NCBI GenBank assembly: GCA_018819515.1
Contig: JAHJPX010000017.1
Coordinates: forward strand, 195,921 to 259,920
DNA: 64,000 nt
Origin: Gammaproteobacteria bacterium
GTDB taxonomy: Bacteria > Pseudomonadota > Gammaproteobacteria > Burkholderiales > Rhodocyclaceae
Reading direction: 5' to 3'
Below, in pieces: positions 54,542 through 63,223 of this stretch; position 1 is the first letter of the stretch; each line of letters starts with the position of its first letter. Under the pieces are notes generated by a model, which saw only the letters and a list, made by a program, of their open reading frames with translations, made no database searches and had not been told where the DNA came from. The position numbers and the translations under genes were made by a program.

Positions 54542-55676
54542 GGTGTCCGATAGCGATGCCGGTGAAGGTTTGGTTGACATGCATACCGTGATATTGCTCG
54601 CCGTAGCTGCCGAAGCCGATGGCGTTGTTGCGTCCCATGATGTCGCCCACTTGGTCGACCAGCCCGTTCTGCTGGACTTCAATACGGCGCAGGATGCAGT
54701 CGCAGCCGATGACCAGTTGCGGCTCGCCGATTTCGCCGCGCACCGCGGCGAAAGCCTGATCGAGATTGCCGACCAGATCCGTGCCATGGCCAACGCGCAA
54801 CACCATGCCTTCGTCGATGGCGCAGAAGAACTGGAGGCTGCCGTCCGGCAGGGCATTGCTGATGGAGCGGACATATTGCTGGCCGCCGATCGTTACCACC
54901 ATCGGCGAGGAAGCGAAACGCATCGGATCGAGGTCGTCCGTGTCGACCCCGACCAGTTCCGCATAGGCTTCCGCCGCCGGTCGGCCATCGATTTCCAGCA
55001 CCAGCCGGCGCGCGGTGTCCGCTTCGGTGACCACCACACGCTGCGCCGAGGCAACGAAGTGCTGGGTGAAGAAAGGCTTGAACAGCAACGGCGTGGATAC
55101 CAGCGTCAGGACGGCGCTGTCCGAATGAAAGCGCCCATCGTGATACACGTAGGTGTTGCCGAAACGGAGCCCGTCGCCGGCCGAACCGCCGATCAGTGCC
55201 AGGCTGCCCAGCGCATGCTGGAGCGCGCGAGTGACCGGTTCTTCGCGCACCGACAAGCCGTCGATCAGCAGCAGGGCGAAACTGTTGTCCACCGTGGCTT
55301 CTGGCGCTTGGCTTTCCAGCTTCTGGAGGAGTTGTTGCGCGAAGGTTTGCCCGCGTTCGATCCCGAATTCCTGAAGTCGATCCAGTCGGCCGGTCGCTAC
55401 GGAAAAGCCGTCAGCGGGAAGGCTCGCGCCGACGATGCTATGTTCGCGGTAACCGGCGGGGCCGATTTCGCCGGCGGTGGTGCAGCCTACGACCTGGACG
55501 TTTTCGAACCGACTGCGCATTTCCGCCGCGACTGCATCGAGATCGTAATCGCAGGAGCAAAAGAAGATGACGAGCGCCATGTCGGGTTGCGCGACGGCAG
55601 CGTGGAATTCAGCGACAGCGTCCCGCGCGTCGGCCGCGCTTGACTGTCCCCTTCGTATCTCGCCGTGTTCGCTCAA
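54516..55676 (-). CDS. FIST-domain sensor protein
   Basis: A 386-residue protein with FIST_N (about residues 35-235) and FIST_C (about 240-375) domains, a sensory pair thought to bind small ligands such as amino acids. Markers are VIFFCSCDYDLDAVAAEM, VVGCTTAGEIGPAGY, GGSAGDGLRFGNTYVYHDGR and the late GCDCILRR. No enzymatic domain is present, so its output is probably by interaction with the overlapping GGDEF-EAL protein downstream. Confidence 0.9.
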   Translation of the reverse strand: MSEHGEIRRGQSSAADARDAVAEFHAAVAQPDMALVIFFCSCDYDLDAVAAEMRSRFENVQVVGCTTAGEIGPAGYREHSIVGASLPADGFSVATGRLDRLQEFGIERGQTFAQQLLQKLESQAPEATVDNSFALLLIDGLSVREEPVTRALQHALGSLALIGGSAGDGLRFGNTYVYHDGRFHSDSAVLTLVSTPLLFKPFFTQHFVASAQRVVVTEADTARRLVLEIDGRPAAEAYAELVGVDTDDLDPMRFASSPMVVTIGGQQYVRSISNALPDGSLQFFCAIDEGMVLRVGHGTDLVGNLDQAFAAVRGEIGEPQLVIGCDCILRRIEVQQNGLVDQVGDIMGRNNAIGFGSYGEQYHGMHVNQTFTGIAIGHHGSETAEG

Positions 55677-55870
55677 CCAGCGCTCCCTCCGTGGGCATCT
55701 GGCCAGGTCAGACAGCTCCGCGACCTGCGATGCCTATACCGTAGCGGTAGTGTTGCACCGACCGGGTGCATTTTCAAGTTAATGACGATTTCATCGCGCG
55801 CCGGCGACGGACGGGATGGGCGGATCGTTTCCAACTGCGAAGATGTCGTCGTGTCGAGCGGTTGCTGGTA

Positions 55871-58381
55871 TTACTGCTCTTTGGTCTTCTCGGGGTTTTG
55901 GTTGCCGAAGAAGGCGTAGCAGTTCCGCCCCTTGGCCTTGGCATCGTACATGGCCTGGTCCGCGGCATCGGTGAGTGCGTCCGAATCTTCGGCGTCGTCG
56001 GGACACAAGGCGATGCCGATGCTCGCGGAAATGTTGGTGGTTTCCTGACCAACAACGAACGGGGCGGCCAGTGCGTCGATGACGTCCTCGGCAACCCGCG
56101 CGACCGCCTCGCGGCTATCGACGTCTTGCAGGACGGCAGTGAATTCGTCGCCGCCAAGTCGCGCCACCGTGTCGGAATTGCGCACGCTGGCGGTGATTCG
56201 GCGCGCCGCTTCGATCAGCAACTGATCGCCGAACACGTGGCCAAGCGTGTCGTTCACTTTCTTGAAATAGTCGAGGTCGATGAACAGCAGTGCCAATACT
56301 TGTTTGTCGCGGTGGTTTTTCTTGATGGCCTGTTGCAAGCGGTCGCGGAACAGGCTGCGGTTGGGAAGATCGGTCAGCGGGTCGTGCTGGGCCAGGTGCT
56401 CGAGGTGCCGTTCGCTTTCCTTGCGCTGGGTGATGTCGGTGAACACGCCGACATAGTGGGTCAACTGGCCTTCGGTGTCCCGGACCGCGCTGATGGTCAT
56501 CAGTACCACGTTGATGGCGCCCGCCTTGGTCCGGTTCCAGAGTTCTCCCCGCCAGTATTCCTGTTTTTCGACGGTCTCGAACAGGTTCAGGAAGAAGTCA
56601 TCGTCGTGGTGCCCCGAATTGAGCATGCGGGAAGACTGGCCGATGGCTTCGTCCCTGGAATAACCGGTCAGTTCGCAGAATGCCTGGTTGACGTCGAGGA
56701 TGACGCCTTGTGGATCCGTGATGAAGATGCCGTCATGGCTGCTCTGAAAGACGCGCAAGGCCAGGCGACGCTGTTCTTCTATCCGGTGGCGTTCGGTGAT
56801 GTCTTCCTTGACGGCCAGGTAATGGGTTACCAGACCGTCTGCATCGACGATGGGCAGGATGCGGGCGAGTTCCCAGAAAAGTTCGCCGTTCTTGCGCCGG
56901 TTGCACAGTTCCCCGATCCATACCTTTCCCTCGGCGAGCGTGGCCCACAACTGTTCATAAACGGTAGCCGGGGTAAGGCCGGACTTCAGCAGGCGGGGAT
57001 TCTCGCCCAGTAGCTCTTCGCGCGAATAGCCGGTGATCTCTGTGAATTTCGGGTTGGCGTAAGTGATGCGCGCGTCGGCGTCGGTAATGATGATCGACAC
57101 CGGTGATTGCTCGACCGCCCATTGAAACTTGCGCAGTTCCGATTCGGCATTCTTGCGGTCGGTGATGTCGCTGCCTTCCGCCAAGGCGAGTGCGAGCTTG
57201 CCGCTTTCGTCGAGGATCGGATGCAGTTGGAAGTCTACATGGTGGATGGCACCATCGGCGCCCGGGTGGGTCGTTTCGAAACGGCTCGGGCGACCGGCCG
57301 CGAGGTCGGCGAACGCCTTGCGCAATCGCGCCTGGAGTTCGGGGTCGTGGGTCCACCAGGGCGTGTCCCAGAAGGGTTTGCCGATCAGGTCGTTCGGCCA
57401 GCGATCGCCGATCAGTTCCATGGCCGAGCGATTGAAGTCCCGCAGGGTGCCGTCGAGGTCCAGGATGCTCATGTATTCGCGCGCCTGGTTGAAAACGGCG
57501 TGGCGGCGCATCTCACTGTCCTGCAACTGCTGGCGGGCCCGGCGGCCGTCGCGCAGCGCAAAATCAAGGTACTCGGTTTCCAGTTGCCGGACTACGTCGT
57601 GCTCGGAAAGGATGCCGGCAACTTCGCCGCGCTCTCCCACGACGACCAGATGCCGGATCCGCTGGGACTGCATGCGCTCCATGGCGTCGTGGAGGGGGGT
57701 GCCCGATGGAATGGTGGCTACCGGCTTGCTCATTACCTCGGACAGGGGAAGGTCCAGGGAACTCGTGCCGTCGCGGTAAAAGCGCACCGCATCCCGTTCG
57801 GTGACCATGCCCACGGGGATTCCGTCTACGGCGACGACGGCGCAGTTCGCGTCACGGTTGGTCATCGCCTTCACCGCTTCGCGCACCTGCGCGGTGGGCG
57901 GCAGGACCGGCATCCGGGCGCTCATGACCGAGCGCACGTCCTGCATGCGACGGTAGAACTCAAGCCCGAGATGGAAGCGGAAGTCGCTTTCGCTGACGAT
58001 GCCGACCGGAAGGCCGGCCTCGTCGGTCACCAGCAGATGGCGCACGCCCTTTTCCGCCATCAGGTGATAGGCATCGTGTACGGCCATGATCTTCATGGCG
58101 GTCACCAGCGGACGGCCCATGATCTTGGACACGACCTGTTCGGATGGAATCGCCGCTTCCAGCGCCCGCAGGATGTCCCGCTCGGTGACGATTCCCACGG
58201 GTTTGTTGAACTCCATTACCAGTACCGAACTGATATGGGCCGTTTCCATCACCTCGGTCGCCCGTGCAATACTCGCCCCGTGATCTATCGTGACGATATT
58301 CCAGGTCATCAACTGGGCAAGCGTGCGTTCGGTCATGGCAAGGGCGAACGAGTGAAATACACTTTTCCATTGTAAGGACAT
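55871..58381 (-). CDS. Four-CBS, PAS, GGDEF diguanylate cyclase
   Basis: An 836-residue cytoplasmic signalling protein. Four CBS modules (about residues 20-270) occur as two Bateman pairs (for example AHISSVLVMEFNKPVGIVTERDI and VRHLLVTDEAGLPVGIVSESD), which usually sense adenine nucleotides. Three PAS domains follow (about 295-665; the second contains ITYANPKFTEITGYSREELLGENPRLL), then a GGDEF domain (about 680-825) with LGGDEFTAVLQD. An alternative start is MTERTLAQLM at 58336. It lies apart from the FIST operon across a 194-bp gap in which I see nothing further. Confidence 0.92.
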   Translation of the reverse strand: MSLQWKSVFHSFALAMTERTLAQLMTWNIVTIDHGASIARATEVMETAHISSVLVMEFNKPVGIVTERDILRALEAAIPSEQVVSKIMGRPLVTAMKIMAVHDAYHLMAEKGVRHLLVTDEAGLPVGIVSESDFRFHLGLEFYRRMQDVRSVMSARMPVLPPTAQVREAVKAMTNRDANCAVVAVDGIPVGMVTERDAVRFYRDGTSSLDLPLSEVMSKPVATIPSGTPLHDAMERMQSQRIRHLVVVGERGEVAGILSEHDVVRQLETEYLDFALRDGRRARQQLQDSEMRRHAVFNQAREYMSILDLDGTLRDFNRSAMELIGDRWPNDLIGKPFWDTPWWTHDPELQARLRKAFADLAAGRPSRFETTHPGADGAIHHVDFQLHPILDESGKLALALAEGSDITDRKNAESELRKFQWAVEQSPVSIIITDADARITYANPKFTEITGYSREELLGENPRLLKSGLTPATVYEQLWATLAEGKVWIGELCNRRKNGELFWELARILPIVDADGLVTHYLAVKEDITERHRIEEQRRLALRVFQSSHDGIFITDPQGVILDVNQAFCELTGYSRDEAIGQSSRMLNSGHHDDDFFLNLFETVEKQEYWRGELWNRTKAGAINVVLMTISAVRDTEGQLTHYVGVFTDITQRKESERHLEHLAQHDPLTDLPNRSLFRDRLQQAIKKNHRDKQVLALLFIDLDYFKKVNDTLGHVFGDQLLIEAARRITASVRNSDTVARLGGDEFTAVLQDVDSREAVARVAEDVIDALAAPFVVGQETTNISASIGIALCPDDAEDSDALTDAADQAMYDAKAKGRNCYAFFGNQNPEKTKEQ

Positions 58382-58466
58382 ATCCTCCGGCGAACCAGTA
58401 CGAAAGTCATGTATGGATCGATCGGACTAATCGTGAGCGCAACTGCCGGAGAGGGGCTGTCGCGCA

Positions 58467-58490
58467 GAAAGTCAGCCGTGGCGGCACGCC
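58467..58490 (+). repeat. Dispersed 25-bp element, copy 14
   Basis: GAAAGTCAGCC then GTGGCGGCACGCC, with GGCGGCACGCCGCC symmetry. It ends 5 bp from the hydrolase stop codon at 58496. Confidence 0.9.
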
Positions 58491-58495
58491 GCCCG

Positions 58496-59416
58496 TCAAT
58501 AGATTGGCGAGGGCTGGGGTAGGTCGGGCAATTCGGCGGGCAGGGGAGCGGCGCTGCCGCTCACGAAATCGATGATCGCTCCAACCGCGGTCGTGTCGCG
58601 CAGGATGCGGAAGTGGCCGAGCCCGTGGGTTTTGAGCAGGTGCGCATCTGGCATATGCGCGGACAAACGTAGTGCGTGCTCGAACGGAACGGCGCTGTCG
58701 GCCGTGTCGTGCACGAACAGCGCCGGCAGTTGCAGGGTGCCCAGTTCCTCGATGCGGTCGACGTCCGCAAAGCGCAAGCCGTAGCGCTTCTCGACGCGGC
58801 GGCGCATCGCCTCGCGGATGCGCGGCGTAATGCCGATCCAGCGAGCGAAGTTGTGTGCATGTTCGTTGAGCGAAGCCGGTGCGGCGACGAATACCACGCG
58901 CGCAAGCAGCAAGCCGCGCCGCAGCGCGAGCGCCAGCGCGGCTGCACCGAGCGAATGGCCGATGGCTGCCTCGAACGGGCCGTGCGTCTCGGCCAGCGCT
59001 TCGATGGTGCGAACGAAATCGGGCAGGCCGACCGAACCGAGTCCGCTTTCGCCATGTCCCGGCTGATCGAACCAGACGACGCGATTGCCGCGCGCCAGCA
59101 GCGGCGCGACGAAGCTGCCCATTTGCACACCGCTGCCGCCCCAGCCGTGGCTGAGCAGGATCGCCGGTGCCGCCGCCGGCCCCGCCTGCCAGACGGCGAT
59201 GCCACGGTCTTCGACCGTTACCGTCTCACGTCGGGCCGGAACGGGGTGCGTCCGGCGTCCGGTGTAGCGCGGCGGCTTGGTGAACCAGTGCTCTGCTTGA
59301 CGGCGCGCCATGCCTGGCAACAACCGGGATGTGATGCCGAACCAAGTGCGAACGGCGGCTCGCATCGGTAATCGAACGATCGTGCGATTAATGGTCGCGG
59401 AAACGGCAGCGTTCAT
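58496..59416 (-). CDS. Alpha/beta hydrolase
   Basis: A 306-residue alpha/beta-hydrolase. The N-terminus is basic and weakly hydrophobic. The oxyanion loop is LLSHGWGGSG, the nucleophile elbow GHSLGAAAL, the acid is in LFVHDTADSAVP, and the histidine in HGLGHFRIL. AAGGAGA precedes the ATG. It follows the tetR gene by 19 bp, so it is probably the target of that regulator. The substrate (an ester or lactone) is unknown. Confidence 0.88.
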   Translation of the reverse strand: MNAAVSATINRTIVRLPMRAAVRTWFGITSRLLPGMARRQAEHWFTKPPRYTGRRTHPVPARRETVTVEDRGIAVWQAGPAAAPAILLSHGWGGSGVQMGSFVAPLLARGNRVVWFDQPGHGESGLGSVGLPDFVRTIEALAETHGPFEAAIGHSLGAAALALALRRGLLLARVVFVAAPASLNEHAHNFARWIGITPRIREAMRRRVEKRYGLRFADVDRIEELGTLQLPALFVHDTADSAVPFEHALRLSAHMPDAHLLKTHGLGHFRILRDTTAVGAIIDFVSGSAAPLPAELPDLPQPSPIY

Positions 59417-59435
59417 GGCGAATCTCCTTGGGATT

Positions 59436-60032
59436 TCAGGCGGCGGGCGCGGCCGTCGCCACTAGTCGTTCGAAGCTCTCGCGGGCGCGCAGGATGGCGT
59501 CGTTGCGGCGAAGCAACCGGGAACGGTAGTGGTAGGCGTGGACAATGCCCATCATGTCGAACACGAACTGGTCGACATCGAAGTTGGCGCGGAAATGACC
59601 CTGCTCGATGGCCAGTCCGACCGCCCGGGCCAGACCCTCCTCCAGGCTTCGGAAATGCGCGACGACGGCGTCGCGCACCGGCCCCGGCCGGTCGTCGAAC
59701 TCGACCGCCGCGGCATGGATCGGGCAGCCGTGCGGCAGGCCGCTGCGTTGGGTCCAGTCCAGCCAGTAGTCAAACAGCGCACGAAGCCGCGGCAACCCGC
59801 GGCGCACCTTCAGCGCCGGCAAGAACACAGCCTCCGTGAAGCGCCCGGCTGCCGCCTCGACGGCCGCCACCTGCAATTCCTCGCGAGAACCGAAGTGCGC
59901 GAACAGACCGCTCTTGGACATGCCGGTGCGCTCGGCCAGCGACCCGATGGTCAACGATTCGAAGCCGGCCTCGCTCGCCTGCATTACGGCCGCATCGAGA
60001 ATCGCTGCGCGTGTTTCTTCGCCTTTGCTCAT
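59436..60032 (-). CDS. TetR-family regulator
   Basis: A 198-residue TetR regulator. The N-terminal helix-turn-helix reads ETRAAILDAAVMQASEAGFESLTIGSLAERTGMSKSGLFAHFGSREELQVA. The C-terminal ligand domain has LRALFDYWLDWTQRSGLPHGCPIHAA, with two cysteine-adjacent conserved residues seen in the AcrR/YcdC-like subgroup. A perfect 16-bp palindrome 12 bp before its start is its likely operator. It heads a two-gene operon with the hydrolase. Confidence 0.92.
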   Translation of the reverse strand: MSKGEETRAAILDAAVMQASEAGFESLTIGSLAERTGMSKSGLFAHFGSREELQVAAVEAAAGRFTEAVFLPALKVRRGLPRLRALFDYWLDWTQRSGLPHGCPIHAAAVEFDDRPGPVRDAVVAHFRSLEEGLARAVGLAIEQGHFRANFDVDQFVFDMMGIVHAYHYRSRLLRRNDAILRARESFERLVATAAPAA

Positions 60033-60043
60033 GCAGGAACAAT

Positions 60044-60059
60044 ACGAACGATCGTTCGT
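60044..60059. promoter_or_regulatory. TetR operator candidate
   Basis: ACGAACGATCGTTCGT is a perfect 16-bp palindrome just before the tetR start. A near copy (CGAACGATCGTGCG at 59374-59387) lies inside the 5' part of the hydrolase gene. Confidence 0.7.
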
Positions 60060-60093
60060 GTTGTCAACTATTTGTACGGGGCGGGCGGCAAGG

Positions 60094-60118
60094 GAAAAGT
60101 CAGCCGTGGCGACACGCC
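60094..60118 (+). repeat. Dispersed 25-bp element, copy 15
   Basis: GAAAAGTCAGCC then GTGGCGACACGCC. It lies 13 bp past the stop of the minus-strand VTT-domain gene (60132). Confidence 0.88.
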
Positions 60119-60131
60119 GGCCATGTCGGTG

Positions 60132-60710
60132 TCAGCCGAGGTTCGCGATTCTTGCGATGTAGTCGAAGAAAAGGCAGTAGGCGGCAATTGGCAGCGGCAA
60201 GCCCAACAAGGTTCCCAGCATGTATTTTCTGAAGCCGATGCCCGACATGGCCAAGGTGTAATTCAAGGCCGCCAGCGTTTGAAACACCGTCCTCAAGACG
60301 ATGACATTGCGAACGGGGTGCGCGTGGAGTTGCGCAACCAGTCGCCTCGCAAATTTGCTCTTCATTCGCTGGACAGCATCCCCACCCACCCATCGAACGC
60401 TCAGGAAGGTAACTGCGCAAGAAACATTGGCGGCCAGATAGGTTGCAAGGCCACCCCCGAACTCGCCAAGCACCAACACCGCAGCCGCAAGAAATATCCA
60501 GCCGGGGACCTGGACCAGATTGCCAAGCGTAAACAACAACACGAACACGGCCAAGCCTTCCCACTGGCTTTGGGAAAGCACTTCCCTTAAGTATGGCAAG
60601 CTGAAGTTGTGTCTCAGCCCGGTCCACTCCACGGCGCCCAGAAGTACAGCCAGGAAGAGCAGAACGAAAGCAATGCGTCGATATTGCTGCCAGAGCTCCG
60701 GAATATTCAT
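60132..60710 (-). CDS. VTT-domain (TVP38/TMEM64, DedA-like) membrane protein
   Basis: A 192-residue membrane protein of the VTT/SNARE-associated family. Hydrophobic segments include IAFVLLFLAVLLGAVEWTGL and VPGWIFLAAAVLVLGEFGGGLATYLAA. The family core is VSCAVTFLSVRWVGGDAVQ, followed by FARRLVAQLHAHPVRNVIVLRTVFQTLAALNYTLAMSGIGFRKYMLGTLLG. Such proteins move lipids or couple to proton-driven transport. The ATG at 60710 (MNIPELWQQY) is chosen over an upstream in-frame ATG at 60794. Confidence 0.85.
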   Translation of the reverse strand: MNIPELWQQYRRIAFVLLFLAVLLGAVEWTGLRHNFSLPYLREVLSQSQWEGLAVFVLLFTLGNLVQVPGWIFLAAAVLVLGEFGGGLATYLAANVSCAVTFLSVRWVGGDAVQRMKSKFARRLVAQLHAHPVRNVIVLRTVFQTLAALNYTLAMSGIGFRKYMLGTLLGLPLPIAAYCLFFDYIARIANLG

Positions 60711-60836
60711 GGATATTGAATTTTGACTTGCCCGCAAGGGCTCACCATTCCGACCCGCAGACAGGAAAGCTATCACCTCGCGATGCGCCTGCATATAGAC
60801 ATTAATGAGGTGCTGGTGTTGCGTGGCCTCGCGCGC

Positions 60837-60861
60837 GAAAAGTCAGCCTTGGCGGGACGCC
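60837..60861 (+). repeat. Dispersed 25-bp element, copy 16
   Basis: GAAAAGTCAGCC then TTGGCGGGACGCC. It lies downstream of tRNA-fMet on the minus strand, past the terminator hairpin. Confidence 0.82.
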
Positions 60862-60892
60862 GGCGGCGGATCGGGATTCAGAAATCCAAAAC

Positions 60893-60929
60893 AATAAGGC
60901 CAACCACCTGTAAGTGATTGGCCTTATTG
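60893..60929. terminator. Terminator hairpin after initiator tRNA
   Basis: AATAAGGCC at 60893-60901 and GGCCTTATT at 60921-60929 form a perfect 9-bp stem. Minus-strand transcription out of tRNA-fMet meets TTGTTTTGG after it, and the plus strand has GCGTTTTGTTT, so it may work in both directions. Confidence 0.7.
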
Positions 60930-60939
60930 CGTTTTGTTT

Positions 60940-61016
60940 GGTTGCGGGGGAAGGATTTGAACCTTCGACCTTCGGGTTATGAGCCCGACGAGCTGCCAGA
61001 CTGCTCCACCCCGCGG
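60940..61016 (-). tRNA. Initiator tRNA-fMet (anticodon CAT)
   Basis: A 77-nt tRNA with CCA encoded. The first base C does not pair with A72 (CGCGGGG against CCCCGCA), and the anticodon stem has three consecutive G-C pairs (TCGGG, CTCATAA, CCCGA). Both are hallmarks of the initiator species. Confidence 0.96.
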
Positions 61017-61076
61017 CAAGTCATGGATTATATGGGGTCGCGCATCGCGGCGCAACACCCTTGTCGCATTTCACCG

Positions 61077-62705
61077 CTACATCGATGAGTAGATCGGGCC
61101 TTCGCCTCCCTGTGGCGCGACCCAGACGATGTTCTGGGTCGGGTCCTTGATGTCGCAAGTTTTGCAGTGCACACAGTTTTGGGCATTGATTTGAAGATGC
61201 GGCTTATCGCTTTCGTCTTTCACGATCTCGTACACACCGGCAGGGCAGTAGCGCTGTTCCGGCGAATCGTAAAACGCGAGGTTGGTGTCGATCGCCACCT
61301 CGGAATTCTTCAACTGCAAGTGGCAGGGTTGGTTTTCTTCATGGTTGGTATTCGACAGGAATACCGAAGACAGGCGGTCGAAACTGATCTTGCCATCGGG
61401 CTTCGGATAATCGATCGGACGACATTCCGACGCCTGCTTCAATTTCAGGTGGTCGGGCGTGAGGCCAAGCGTCCATGGTGCTTTGCCGCGGAACAGTTGC
61501 TGGTCGATGCCGAACAGCAAGGAGCCGAGATAGAGGCCCTTGGCCATCAACGGTTTGAAGTTGCGAGCCTTGTACAGTTCATCGAACAGCCAGGAGGCGC
61601 GGAACTTCTCGCCGTAGGCCTTCAGTTCGTCGCCCTGCCGTCCCGCCGCCAGCGCTTCGGCGACAGCCTCCGCGGCGAGCATGCCGCTTTTGATGGCGGC
61701 GTGCGAACCCTTGATGCGGGAGCCGTTGAGGAAGCCGGCATCGTCGCCGAGCAGCGCGCCGCCGGGGAAGGAGAGTTCCGGCAGGGCCTGCAGGCCGCCG
61801 GCTGCCAGCGCGCGGGCGCCGTAGCTGATGCGGCGGCCGCCTTCCAGCGTGGTGCGGATGGCGGGGTGCGTCTTGTAGCGCTGAAACTCCTCGAACGGCG
61901 ACAGGTACGGATTGCTGTAGCCGAGGCCGACGACGAAACCGATGGCGACCAGGTTCTCGCCGTAGTGATACATGAAGGAACCGCCGTAGGTGTTGGCATC
62001 CAGTGGCCAGCCGGCGGTGTGCACAACCAATCCAGGCTTGTGCTGTTCCAGTCGGACCTCCCAGAGTTCCTTGATGCCCAGGCCGTAGACCTGCGGGTCG
62101 GCGTTTTTGCGGAGCTCATATCTTGCCTCCAAGCGCTTGCCCAGATGGCCACGACAGCCTTCCGCGAACAGGGTGTACTTGGCGCGCAACTCCATGCCTG
62201 GCTGGAAAGCGTCGGTAGGCTGTCCGTCGCGGCCGACGCCCATTTCGCCGGTGACGACACCCAGAACCTCACCCTTATCGCCATAGAGGATATCGGCGCC
62301 GGCGAAGCCTGGGTAGATTTCGACACCAAGATTTTCGGCTTGCTGTCCCAACCATCGACACAGTTCTCCCAAGCTGATGACGTAGTTGCCATGGTTCTTG
62401 AAACAGGCGGGCAGCATGATTTGCGGCGTTGTGAAGCTGCCGCTGGCCGTGAGGAACATGAAGCGGTCTTCGGTGACCGGTGTGTTCAGCGGTGCGTCCA
62501 GTGCCTGCCAGTCGGGATACAACTCGTTGAGCGCACGGGGGTCGATGATGGCGCCGGACAGGATATGGGCGCCGATTTCAGATCCCTTGTCGATCAGGCA
62601 GACATTGGTGTCCGGGTGCAGTTGTTTGAGCCGGATGGCGGCGGCGAGGCCCGCCGGACCGCCGCCCACGACGACAACATCGAATTCCATCGCTTCACGT
62701 TCCAT
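61077..62705 (-). CDS. Electron transfer flavoprotein-ubiquinone oxidoreductase
   Basis: A 542-residue ETF-QO that passes electrons from acyl-CoA dehydrogenases, through ETF, to ubiquinone. The FAD dinucleotide motif VVVVGGGPAGLAAAIRLKQLHP is near the start, and GAHILSGAIIDPRAL and FPGGALLGDDAGFLNGSRIKGSHAAIKSG follow. A C-terminal ferredoxin-like [4Fe-4S] domain reads RYCPAGVYE, then NCVHCKTCDIKDPTQNIVWV. The ATG at 62705 has GGGGAA upstream; an ATG at 62690 is the alternative. It is divergent from the thioesterase gene. Confidence 0.96.
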   Translation of the reverse strand: MEREAMEFDVVVVGGGPAGLAAAIRLKQLHPDTNVCLIDKGSEIGAHILSGAIIDPRALNELYPDWQALDAPLNTPVTEDRFMFLTASGSFTTPQIMLPACFKNHGNYVISLGELCRWLGQQAENLGVEIYPGFAGADILYGDKGEVLGVVTGEMGVGRDGQPTDAFQPGMELRAKYTLFAEGCRGHLGKRLEARYELRKNADPQVYGLGIKELWEVRLEQHKPGLVVHTAGWPLDANTYGGSFMYHYGENLVAIGFVVGLGYSNPYLSPFEEFQRYKTHPAIRTTLEGGRRISYGARALAAGGLQALPELSFPGGALLGDDAGFLNGSRIKGSHAAIKSGMLAAEAVAEALAAGRQGDELKAYGEKFRASWLFDELYKARNFKPLMAKGLYLGSLLFGIDQQLFRGKAPWTLGLTPDHLKLKQASECRPIDYPKPDGKISFDRLSSVFLSNTNHEENQPCHLQLKNSEVAIDTNLAFYDSPEQRYCPAGVYEIVKDESDKPHLQINAQNCVHCKTCDIKDPTQNIVWVAPQGGEGPIYSSM

Positions 62706-62788
62706 GATTTTCCCCGGGAAGGCAGTCCGTATTTGTCGTTTCAATGCAGTCATTATAAGCTTCGCCCTCCAACCGACCGGATCCCGCC

Positions 62789-63202
62789 ATGGAGCACTTT
62801 CGACGCCTGATGCATACATCCCGCATCCCTGTGCGCTGGGGTGACATGGATGCTATGGGGCACGTCAACAACACGATTTATTTTCGCTATGCAGAGCAGT
62901 CGCGGATCGAATGGCTGGAGTCGCTCGGTTTCTCGCTCGATGTGGGACGCGACGAAGCAGCGGTAATCGTCAATGCAAGTTGCACGTTCCTATTGCCTAT
63001 TACCTATCCGGCGACGGTCGAAGTACTGCTCTACGCCGACAGGCCGGGTCGGTCCAGCGTGCCGACGTTCTACGAAATGCGTTGCGTTGGTGATGAGAAG
63101 TTGTACGCCGAAGGCGCTGCCAAGGTGGTGTGGTTCCATCCTGCGACCGGCAAGTCGATGGAACTTCCGGCGAGAATTCGCGCGTTGATTGAATCGAAGT
63201 AA
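62789..63202 (+). CDS. Acyl-CoA thioesterase, 4HBT/YbgC family
   Basis: A 137-residue single hot-dog-fold thioesterase. The 4-hydroxybenzoyl-CoA thioesterase signature is IPVRWGDMDAMGHVNNTIYFRYAEQSRIEWLESLG, in which the aspartate is catalytic. YPATVEVLLYADRPGRSSVPTFYEM and AAKVVWFHPATGKSMELP follow. It hydrolyses acyl-CoA esters. Its start lies 84 bp from the divergent ETF-QO gene, and both fit fatty-acid metabolism. The isochorismatase gene follows after 21 bp. Confidence 0.92.
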   Translation: MEHFRRLMHTSRIPVRWGDMDAMGHVNNTIYFRYAEQSRIEWLESLGFSLDVGRDEAAVIVNASCTFLLPITYPATVEVLLYADRPGRSSVPTFYEMRCVGDEKLYAEGAAKVVWFHPATGKSMELPARIRALIESK

Positions 63203-63223
63203 GAGAACATTGGAGGAGCGGCA

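Noticed and set aside
61167..62810. 547-codon open frame antisense to ETF-QO
   Set aside because: The minus strand encodes full ETF-QO including its Fe-S domain.
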